A stretch of DNA of 12,857 bases from an uncultured Aquincola sp. (lineage in GTDB: Bacteria; Pseudomonadota; Gammaproteobacteria; Burkholderiales; Burkholderiaceae), in assembly GCA_937883885.1 (NCBI GenBank), contig CAKZXL010000117.1, forward strand, positions 1-12,857. Direction: 5' to 3'. Below, in pieces: positions 1-6,044 of the stretch; the first letter of the stretch is position 1; every line of letters starts with the position of its first letter. The position numbers and the translations under genes were made by a program. The notes under the pieces were generated by a model that made no database searches, was not told the DNA's origin, and saw nothing but the letters and a program-made list of their open reading frames with translations.

Positions 1-15
1 CGATGCCCCGCGCCG

Positions 16-930
16 CTACGCCCCGGCGCCCGGTGCCGCCAGCGCGCGGATCAGCCGCCGCAAGGCCGGTGAGGCCTTGCCGCGGCGGCAGATCAGCACG
101 ATGCCTTGCCGGTGCGCATAACGCGCCGGCTGTACCCGCCGCAGCCCCTGCAGCGCCGCGGTGCCGGCCACGTAGTGGTCGGGCAGAAAACCCGCATGGC
201 GGCCGGTGAGCACCAGCAGCGCCACGCCTTCCAGGCTGTCGGCCCGCGCGCTGCCCGCCATGGGCGGCACCGGCAGCAGCGCGGGCGGCAGCGCGTCCAC
301 GTAGGGGTCGGTCACCAGCGCGGCGTCTTCCAGCCGCAGCGCCGCGGCTTCATCGCCGGCCCGGGCATGCCAGGGATGGCCGGGCGCCACCCACAGGCTG
401 TTGGCCTCTTCGTACAACCGGTGCTGCTCCAGCCCGGCCGGCGCGGCGCGGGTGGCCACGATGCCGGCGTCCAGCGTGCCGGCCAGCAGTTCTCGCTCGA
501 TCTCCAGCGGCCGGCGGGCGGCCAGCTGCCACTGCAACCCTGGTACCAACTGCGCGCAGCGGGCCAGCAGCGCGGGCACCCGGCCTTCGGTGATCAGCGC
601 GTCCACCAGGCCCAGGCGCAGCACCGGGGCTGCCGCCGCGCCGCTGAAGGCCGCCAGGTCGTCGCCGAAAGCGCGCATCGCGCCGAAGAGCCGGCGCGTC
701 AACGCCTGCAGGCGCTGACCGTCCTCCGTGAGCTGGAAGCCGCCACGGCCGCGCCGTGCCAGCGTCACGCCCAGCAGCGCTTCCAGCTCGCGCAGCTGCT
801 TGCTGACGGTGGACAGGTCGAGCTGCAGCTCCACCGCCGCCGGCGACAGGCCGCCCGCCGCCGCCACCGCGGCGAAGCTGCGCAGCAGCCGCAGCTGCGC
901 CTCGCCCAGCGGTGCGCCGGGCGTCGTCAT
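16..930 (-). CDS. LysR-family transcriptional regulator
   Basis: The gene encodes a 304-residue protein, normal for a LysR-type activator/repressor. The N-terminal winged helix-turn-helix spans about residues 13-72; LRLLRSFAAVAAAGGLS, then STVSKQLRELEALLGVTL, and the wing ending FQLTEDGQRL are typical. The rest (about 100-300) fits the two-lobed effector-binding domain, with GRVPALLARCAQLVPGLQWQL and LDAGIVATR as usual landmarks. It is divergent from the agmatinase gene, so control of that gene, with a guanidino compound or polyamine as inducer, is likely but inferred. The start is uncertain. An in-frame ATG at 978 would add 16 residues and has a good GGAG Shine-Dalgarno 9 nt upstream, while the ATG at 930 has none. 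I prefer 930 because the extra codons are poor in G/C at third positions, unlike the rest of the gene. The stop is TAG at 16-18, so the gene is complete. Confidence 0.9.
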   Translation of the reverse strand: MTTPGAPLGEAQLRLLRSFAAVAAAGGLSPAAVELQLDLSTVSKQLRELEALLGVTLARRGRGGFQLTEDGQRLQALTRRLFGAMRAFGDDLAAFSGAAAAPVLRLGLVDALITEGRVPALLARCAQLVPGLQWQLAARRPLEIERELLAGTLDAGIVATRAAPAGLEQHRLYEEANSLWVAPGHPWHARAGDEAAALRLEDAALVTDPYVDALPPALLPVPPMAGSARADSLEGVALLVLTGRHAGFLPDHYVAGTAALQGLRRVQPARYAHRQGIVLICRRGKASPALRRLIRALAAPGAGA

Positions 931-1033
931 GCTGTCGATGCTGGATGGTGGTGCCAGTGAACTTGCCCGCCGGGCCATGCCGTGTCGCTCCCGGGTCCCG
1001 TACCCTTGCTGCGCATTCTCGGAGCTGCACGCC
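931..1033. promoter_or_regulatory. Divergent LysR/agmatinase promoter region
   Basis: This 103-bp gap separates the LysR regulator (-) from the agmatinase gene (+) and must hold both promoters and the likely LysR operator. The agmatinase has a GGAG ribosome binding site at 1021-1024, 9 nt before its ATG. I could not pick a convincing -35/-10 pair or a clean T-N11-A LysR box by eye. If the regulator really starts at 978, only 55 bp of non-coding DNA remain. Confidence 0.5.
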
Positions 1034-1987
1034 ATGTCCCTCGATCCCGCCGCCCACGCCTTTGCTTTCCTGTCGCAAGGCAGCTTCCTCAAGGGCCCGG
1101 CCGCGTTGCCCGGCCAGCCGGCGCCGCAGCCCTATGGCGTGGCCGGCCTGGCCTGGGATGGCTCCACCACCAACCGGCCGGGGGCCCGCATGGCGCCGCG
1201 CGCCATCCGCACCGCCAGCCACATGCTGTGCGACGGGCTGCATCCGCACTTCGGCACCACGCCCATCGCCCAGCTGGTGGACCTGGGCGACCTGGCGCTG
1301 CCCAACACCTCGCTGGTGGCCATGCGCGCCGCGCTGGCCGAGGCGCTGCCGGCGCTGCTGGCCGCGCGCCACATGGTGTGGCTGGGCGGCGACCATTCGG
1401 TGACGCTGCCCATCCTGCGGGCGCTGAAGGCGCAGCAGGGCCGGCCGCTGGCGGTGATCCACTTCGACGCGCACTGCGACACCTGGGAAGACCACTTCGG
1501 CGAACCCAGCGGCCACGGCACCTGGGTGTATGAAGCGATTCAGGAAGGCCTGGTGGTGCCCGAGTGCTTCACGCAGCTGGGCATCCGCTCGGCCGGCGAC
1601 CGGGCGGCGCGCGAGTACGTGCGCGACCAGGGCGGCCAGATCTTCACCGCCCGCGACCTGCGCGGCCTGGAAAGCCCGGCCCAGCTGGCGGGCGTGGTGG
1701 GCGCCATCCGCCAGCGCATCGCCGCGGCCGGCCACCCGCCGGTGTACCTGAGCCTGGACATCGACTGCCTGGACCCGGCCTTCGCACCCGGCACCGGCAC
1801 GCCCGAGCCGGCCGGCATGAGCACCGCGCAGGTGATGACGCTGCTGGAAGAACTGGCCGACCTGCCCTTCGTGGGCATGGACTGCGTGGAGGTGTCGCCG
1901 CCCTACGACCACGCCGAGCTGACGGCCTACGCGGCCGCCAGCTTCGTGTGGACTTACCTCAGCGGGCGGGTGGCGGCCAAGGGTTAG
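1034..1987 (+). CDS. speB: Agmatinase (ureohydrolase family)
   Basis: This 317-residue manganese enzyme of the arginase/agmatinase family most likely hydrolyses agmatine to putrescine and urea in the cytoplasm. All metal-ligand motifs are present: GGDHSV (119-123ish, ligand H121), FDAHCD (ligands D145, H147, D149) and SLDIDCLDPAFAPGTGTP (ligands D242, D244). The HGT at 161-163 follows as in bacterial agmatinases, and the C-terminal GMDCVEVSPPYDHAELTAYAAA block matches the SpeB end. Length is close to the roughly 300-residue family norm. The ATG at 1034 has a GGAG site 9 nt upstream. The gene stands alone, divergent from a LysR regulator; no arginine decarboxylase or transporter is visible beside it. 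The ureohydrolase fold is certain. Substrate is less so: guanidinobutyrase and guanidinopropionase share all these motifs and are also often paired with LysR regulators. Confidence 0.9.
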   Translation: MSLDPAAHAFAFLSQGSFLKGPAALPGQPAPQPYGVAGLAWDGSTTNRPGARMAPRAIRTASHMLCDGLHPHFGTTPIAQLVDLGDLALPNTSLVAMRAALAEALPALLAARHMVWLGGDHSVTLPILRALKAQQGRPLAVIHFDAHCDTWEDHFGEPSGHGTWVYEAIQEGLVVPECFTQLGIRSAGDRAAREYVRDQGGQIFTARDLRGLESPAQLAGVVGAIRQRIAAAGHPPVYLSLDIDCLDPAFAPGTGTPEPAGMSTAQVMTLLEELADLPFVGMDCVEVSPPYDHAELTAYAAASFVWTYLSGRVAAKG

Positions 1988-1997
1988 CCGCAGCGGC

Positions 1998-2018
1998 GGC
2001 TTGCGCTCAGCGCAAGCC
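1998..2018. terminator. Hairpin between convergent genes, probable bidirectional terminator
   Basis: A perfect 9-bp inverted repeat, GGCTTGCGC then GCGCAAGCC, is separated by a 3-nt loop, TCA. It begins 11 nt after the agmatinase stop and overlaps the last codons of the response regulator on the other strand; the loop is that gene's stop codon (TGA read on the minus strand). No T-run follows on either side, so it is not a canonical intrinsic terminator. The position between convergent operons and the very stable GC stem suggest transcription attenuation or 3'-end protection for both transcripts. Confidence 0.55.
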
Positions 2019-3392
2019 CAGCCGCGCCAGCTTCTTGATCAACCCGACCCGTGAGATGCCGAGCCGCCGTGCGGCCTCGGACTGGTTGCCGCGCGCCGCG
2101 GCCATGGCATCGCGGATCAGTCGGCGCTCCAACTCGTTGATGGCCGCATCCAGCGTGCCCGGCGCATCGCCGTCCCCGCCGACGGCGGCGGAGGTGTCGC
2201 CTTCGGCCGCTGACTCGCCGGCCGCCAAGCGCAGCAGGGCGACGTCCACCTGGGTCTGGCCGGGCAGCAGCAGGGCGCCGGCCGACTCCACCACGGCGCG
2301 CAGTTCACGCACGTTGCCGGCCCAGGGGCGCGCCGTGAGCCAGGCCAGCGATTCGCCGCTCAGGCCGGCCTGCGGCGCCACCCGTTGCAGGAAACGCGCG
2401 GCCAGCACCGGCACGTCGGCCGGACGTTCGGCCAGGGCCGGGGTGCGCAGCACCACCCCCTTGAGGCGGTAGAACAGGTCTTCGCGGAATGCGCCTTCAC
2501 GCACCATGGCCTCGAGGTCGCGGTGGGTGGCGGCCACCACGCGCACCTGGGCGCGCTTGACCACACGCCCGCCCACGGGCACGAAGCTGCCTTCCTGCAG
2601 AAAGCGCAGCAGCTTGACCTGCATCGCCGGTGGCATCTCGCCCACCTCGTCGAGGAACAGCGTGCCGCCGTCGGCCGCTTCGACCAGGCCGGGCTGGTCG
2701 CGGTAGGCGCCGGTGAAGCTGCCGCGCAGGTGGCCGAACAGCTCGCTCTCCAGCAGTTCGGCCGACAGGGCACCGCAGTGCACGGCCATGAACGGGCCGG
2801 CCGCGCGCGGGCTGCAGTCGTGCAGCGCACGCGCCGCCAGTTCCTTGCCGGTGCCGGTGGGGCCCAGTACCAGCACGCTGACCGACGTGGGCCCCACACG
2901 GCGCAGCATCGCGCGCAGCGCCGCCATCGCGGCGCTGGGGCCGATCAGCCCCATCTCGTCGCCCCCGGCCTGTTGCCGCAGCCGCCGCAGCTCGGCTTCC
3001 AGCCGATGCTGGCGCAGCGCGCGGGCCACGACGAAACCCAGCATGTCGGGATCGATCGGCTTGGTGAGAAAGTCCCAGGCACCCAGCTCCGCGGCGCGCA
3101 GCGCCAGCCCGTGCTCGCCATGGCCGGTGAGCACCACCACCGGCACACCCGGCAGCCGCGCGATCAGGGCCAGGCCGGCTTCGGGGTCCATGGTGGGCGG
3201 CATCGCCAGGTCCAGCAGCACCAGCTCCGGCCGCTGCCGCTCGAACTCAACCAGCGCCTGCTCGGCATCACCGGCCACGCTGACCTCATGGCCCAGTCCG
3301 CGCAAGAAGGAGCCGCCCAGACGCTGGAAGGCCGGCTCATCGTCCACCAGCAGCACGCGGCCGCCAGCCGCCGGCAAGGTGTTGGCATTCAT
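2007..3392 (-). CDS. Sigma-54-dependent response regulator (REC-AAA+-Fis HTH)
   Basis: This 461-residue NtrC-type activator would be phosphorylated by the kinase encoded just upstream and then drive RNA polymerase-sigma-54. Domains in order are: receiver (about 11-125; acidic pocket DDE 17-19, phospho-acceptor D61, T89, K111); AAA+ ATPase (about 148-375; Walker A GPTGTGKE at 177-184, sigma-54 loop GSFTGA at 224-229, Walker B LFLDEVGE at 245-252, then GNVREL at 359-364); a low-complexity linker (390-412); and a Fis-type helix-turn-helix (about 416-461, NQSEAARRLGISRVGLIKKL). The sigma-54 loop has Ser where the consensus has Ala, a tolerated variation that keeps the key Phe-Thr. The ATG at 3392 overlaps the kinase stop as ATGA and has AGGA 8 nt upstream. 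The receiver, with DLAMPPTMDPEAGLALI and KPIDPDML, resembles PrsR of PEP-CTERM/exosortase systems, but no exosortase gene is visible here. Confidence 0.93.
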   Translation of the reverse strand: MNANTLPAAGGRVLLVDDEPAFQRLGGSFLRGLGHEVSVAGDAEQALVEFERQRPELVLLDLAMPPTMDPEAGLALIARLPGVPVVVLTGHGEHGLALRAAELGAWDFLTKPIDPDMLGFVVARALRQHRLEAELRRLRQQAGGDEMGLIGPSAAMAALRAMLRRVGPTSVSVLVLGPTGTGKELAARALHDCSPRAAGPFMAVHCGALSAELLESELFGHLRGSFTGAYRDQPGLVEAADGGTLFLDEVGEMPPAMQVKLLRFLQEGSFVPVGGRVVKRAQVRVVAATHRDLEAMVREGAFREDLFYRLKGVVLRTPALAERPADVPVLAARFLQRVAPQAGLSGESLAWLTARPWAGNVRELRAVVESAGALLLPGQTQVDVALLRLAAGESAAEGDTSAAVGGDGDAPGTLDAAINELERRLIRDAMAAARGNQSEAARRLGISRVGLIKKLARLGLR

Positions 3393-5245
3393 GCGGTCGA
3401 TCCTGAAAGAGGCACTGCGCGCGACGGCAGGCCGGCGGGCAGGTGCAGGGTGAAACAGGTGGACCAGGGCGCGCGCTCGGTCAGCGCGACCGAACCGCCA
3501 TGGGCCGCCGCCACGCGGGCGACGATGGCCAGGCCCAGCCCGGTGCCGCCCGGGCTGCGGGACGCAAAGGGCTCGAACAGCCGGTCGCGGATCTCGGCGG
3601 GCACGCCCGGGCCGTCGTCGCACACGTGCAGCCACAGGCCGCGCTCGTCGGTCTCTGCGGCCAGCTCCACGCGCGTGGGCGGCCGGTCGGGGCGGGCCTC
3701 GCCCGCGGCGCTCACCGCATTGGCCAGCAGGTTGCTCACCGCCTGCTCCAGGCGCCGCGCATCCGCCTCGACCCACAACGGCTGCGCCCACCCGGCGCCC
3801 AGCACCACCGTCGGCCAACGGAACAGCCAGCCGCGCACACGCTCGGCCAGGTCGAAGCGGGTGGGCGTGAGTTGCCAGGGCTTGGCGTAGTCCAGCAGGT
3901 CGGCCGCCAAGTGCGAGATGCGCCCCACCTGGGTGGACACCTCCTGCCGCGTGTCCGGCGGCGCACCGGCCACCGCCATCGAGATGATGTTGAGCGGGTT
4001 GCGGATGTCGTGGGCCACGGTGGCGGCCAGGGCGCCCAGCTCGGCCAGCCGCGCCTGCAGTTGTCGCTCGCGCTCGCGTTGCGCGCCCGCCTGGGCCTGG
4101 GCCAGGCGCTCGGCCGCTTCGGCCAGCACGCTGCCGAACAGCTCGGCCACCTGGCGCGGGCCGGGCGGCGCGGCGTCCCATCCCTGCAGCTCACAGTGCC
4201 AGCCGGTGGCACTGTCGGCCCGGCAGCGCAGGCCGGGTGCGTCCGGCGAAGGGGCGGGCATGCCGTCACCGACCGCCACGGGCACCGCCACGCCCAGCCG
4301 CCGGCTGATCAGGCCGCTGGCCAGCGCCGCCAGCGCGGCTTCGCTGTCGGCCGGCCGCAGCGCTTCGCGCCAGCCTGCCAGGTCTGCCGCCGACACCTGG
4401 CCGCCAGGGAACACCAGCCGCTCGGCCACGCGGCGCACCGGCCCGTTCAATGCCAGGCAGGTGGCGGCCACGGCCAGCCCGCCCACCCAGCGCGACTCGA
4501 AGGGCAGCAGCGGCGTGAGGGCCACCACACCCAGGCCCAGCGCCAGCAGCAGCGCCCAGGCCAGCGCACGCCGCGCCCAGGCGTTGACCACGAACACCCG
4601 GTAGCGCAGCACGCCGTAGACCAGGATCAACGAATGCGCCGGCAGGCCGTACAGCGGCCAGGGCGTGACGGGCAGACGCATCGCGGCCATCAGGTAGCCC
4701 GTCATGCACAAGGCACCCCAGACGCAGGACGCCGCCACCGCGGCGATCTGGCCACGCTCCGGCCCACGTGCGCGCAGGTAGCCCCGCGCCAGCACCGTCA
4801 GCCCCACCAGCGCCAGCACCACCCAGCCCACGCTGGCCAGCAGGCCGACCGAGGTGGGCACGGCGACGTAGCCGAACGGTGGCGAGTGGATCAGGTGACC
4901 CGGCCGCGCCCACTGGGCATAAAGAGCCGTGGCAGCGCCCAGCCCGTAGGCCAGCACCAGCCACCGGCGTGGCCAGCCTGCCCGGCAGAACACCACGCAG
5001 AAGTGCACGAAGACGGCCGAGATCAGCGGCGCCAGCGCCACCAGCCGGATCGACAGCCACTCCCACTGCGGCCCGGCCCAGTTGGGCAGCTCGTTGCCGA
5101 TGACCCAGACCCCCACGCCGAAGAGGAACAGCACCAGCAGCCGCGCGCCCGCCACCCGGTGGGCCCAGACCCCCAGCAAAGCCGCCAGCAACCAAGTCTG
5201 GACCAGCGCAAACGCCAGCACGCCGTGCAACACCGTCAAAGCCAT
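3389..5245 (-). CDS. Polytopic membrane sensor histidine kinase
   Basis: This 618-residue inner-membrane kinase is the probable partner of the response regulator that follows it with a 4-bp overlap. The N-terminal 270 residues hold about eight or nine hydrophobic segments, ending in LILVYGVLRYRVF before a further helix, a signature seen in 7TM-type kinase sensor regions and in PrsK. Residues about 281-375 are a soluble stretch that may be a degenerate GAF-like domain. A coiled coil (about 375-403) leads into the HisKA box ATVAHDIRNPLN with phospho-acceptor H412. The ATPase domain follows, with N box NLLANA (505-510), G1 DDGPGVP (543-549), F box LFEPF and G2 GGTGLGLAI (566-574). All kinase motifs are intact. 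The ATG at 5245 is chosen because the upstream GTG at 5311 would lie above the likely promoter. Its AGGCGG site sits only 1 nt before the ATG, so a TTG at codon 3 is possible. The signal sensed is unknown. Confidence 0.9.
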   Translation of the reverse strand: MALTVLHGVLAFALVQTWLLAALLGVWAHRVAGARLLVLFLFGVGVWVIGNELPNWAGPQWEWLSIRLVALAPLISAVFVHFCVVFCRAGWPRRWLVLAYGLGAATALYAQWARPGHLIHSPPFGYVAVPTSVGLLASVGWVVLALVGLTVLARGYLRARGPERGQIAAVAASCVWGALCMTGYLMAAMRLPVTPWPLYGLPAHSLILVYGVLRYRVFVVNAWARRALAWALLLALGLGVVALTPLLPFESRWVGGLAVAATCLALNGPVRRVAERLVFPGGQVSAADLAGWREALRPADSEAALAALASGLISRRLGVAVPVAVGDGMPAPSPDAPGLRCRADSATGWHCELQGWDAAPPGPRQVAELFGSVLAEAAERLAQAQAGAQRERERQLQARLAELGALAATVAHDIRNPLNIISMAVAGAPPDTRQEVSTQVGRISHLAADLLDYAKPWQLTPTRFDLAERVRGWLFRWPTVVLGAGWAQPLWVEADARRLEQAVSNLLANAVSAAGEARPDRPPTRVELAAETDERGLWLHVCDDGPGVPAEIRDRLFEPFASRSPGGTGLGLAIVARVAAAHGGSVALTERAPWSTCFTLHLPAGLPSRAVPLSGSTA

Positions 5246-5262
5246 TCCGCCTGTATACGCAG

Positions 5263-5291
5263 TTGACGATCCGGGCTGGAAAGTCTGTATC
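5263..5291 (+). promoter_or_regulatory. Candidate promoter of the DUF4166/epimerase operon
   Basis: TTGACG (5263-5268) matches five of six bases of the -35 consensus. At 17 nt spacing the -10 position holds TGTATC (5286-5291), a weak match. The predicted start would leave a leader of roughly 85 nt before the ATG at 5382. The -10 lies inside the dyad at 5284-5304, as does the -10 of the opposing kinase promoter. Confidence 0.3.
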
Positions 5292-5304
5292 CGAAGTATA
5301 CAGA
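5284..5304. promoter_or_regulatory. Perfect dyad, candidate shared operator
   Basis: TCTGTAT and ATACAGA form a perfect 7-bp inverted repeat around a 7-nt centre (CCGAAGT). The half-site CTGTATAC recurs on the plus strand at 5251-5258, 34 bp from the matching position in the dyad, close to whole helical turns. The dyad covers the predicted -10 elements of both divergent promoters, so a bound protein could control both operons. The binding protein is unknown. Confidence 0.45.
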
Positions 5305-5322
5305 TGGGCACTCAAAATCCAA
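5295..5322 (-). promoter_or_regulatory. Candidate promoter of the kinase/regulator operon
   Basis: Read on the minus strand, TATACT (5300-5295) matches five of six bases of the -10 consensus. A weak TTGGAT -35 (5322-5317) lies 16 nt upstream. Transcription would begin near 5288 and give a leader of about 43 nt before the ATG at 5245. This stretch is conspicuously AT-rich for the window. The -35 is poor, so an activator or a different sigma factor may be needed. Confidence 0.4.
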
Positions 5323-5381
5323 TCAAATCAAGGGGTTAGAGAAGCCGCGGCGGCGGGCCCCGAACCTGCGATGCAGGGTGC

Positions 5382-6044
5382 ATGACACCCGCCGCCCACG
5401 CCCCCTCCCGGCTTTCCTGCCCCACCCCGCCGCTGGACCTGGCCACGCTGCTGGGGCCCGCCGCCTGGCAACGCCTGCCGGCCGCCGTGCGTCGCCGCTT
5501 TGCCGCTGGCCACGCGCCCGCCACCTACCCCGGCACGCTCACGATGCGCTGCTCCGCCATCGGCCGCGTGTTTGCCGCCGGCGCCGCGCTGCTGGGCTCG
5601 CCGCTGTGCGGCGCCAGGGCCAGCGCGGTGCCGGCCACGGTGCAGGTGCAGGCCGATGGCCGCGGCGGCGTGAGCTGGACGCGCCGCCTGCAACTGCCCG
5701 GCCGCCGCTCGGTGCAGATCCGCTCCACCAAGGCGCTGGGCCCCGACGGGCGCTTGATCGAACGCACCGATGGCGGCCTGGGCATGGCGCTGGAGGTGTT
5801 CGAGCAGCACGGCGCGCTGGTGTTCGAGAGCCGCCGCTACGACTGGTGGCTGGGCCGCTGGCGCCTGCCCGTGCCGGCCCTGCTGACCCCCGGCACCTGC
5901 CGCGTGACCCATGAGGACCTGGGACAGGGCCGCTTCCGCTTCACGCTGGAAATGCGCCATGCCTGGTGGGGGCGCACGTTTCACCAGACCGGCGTGTTCA
6001 CCGACCCGCCGCATACCCAGACCGACCAGGAGCTTCTGCCATGA
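5382..6044 (+). CDS. DUF4166 domain-containing protein
   Basis: The gene encodes a 220-residue protein of unknown function. After an N-terminal segment (1-45), residues about 47-215 fit DUF4166, with small conserved blocks YPGTLTMRCSAIGRVF, a central VSWTRRLQLPG, then RYDWWLGRWRLPVP, and the end RFTLEMRHAWWGRTFHQTGVF. No signal peptide or confident membrane helix is seen; the hydrophobic stretch at 60-76 is short. In other proteobacteria this domain is often found beside or fused to an SDR/TIGR01777-type epimerase, as here: the next gene starts inside its stop codon (ATGA). A weak AGGG site lies 3 nt before the ATG. The pairing suggests a role with the epimerase, perhaps on a lipid, envelope or isoprenoid substrate, but no reaction is known to me. 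Confidence 0.8.
   Translation: MTPAAHAPSRLSCPTPPLDLATLLGPAAWQRLPAAVRRRFAAGHAPATYPGTLTMRCSAIGRVFAAGAALLGSPLCGARASAVPATVQVQADGRGGVSWTRRLQLPGRRSVQIRSTKALGPDGRLIERTDGGLGMALEVFEQHGALVFESRRYDWWLGRWRLPVPALLTPGTCRVTHEDLGQGRFRFTLEMRHAWWGRTFHQTGVFTDPPHTQTDQELLP

Noticed and set aside
350..1912. A 520-codon minus-strand frame across the LysR and agmatinase genes
   Set aside because: It overlaps two convincing genes and its translation is low-complexity Arg/Gly/Ala without motifs; a GC-rich shadow frame.
3393..4181. Extension of the response regulator to a 724-residue protein starting at 4181
   Set aside because: The added 263 residues are an out-of-frame reading of the kinase gene; the receiver domain begins properly at the ATG at 3392, which has an AGGA site and overlaps the kinase stop.
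3443..5266. A long open plus-strand frame (607 codons) opposite the histidine kinase
   Set aside because: Its Gln/His/Arg-rich translation has no domain, and the opposite strand carries all kinase motifs with a coupled partner gene.
5286..5302. PpsR/CrtJ-type photosynthesis operator (TGT-N12-ACA) in the dyad
   Set aside because: The spacing here is TGT-N11-ACA, one base short, and no photosynthesis gene is nearby.
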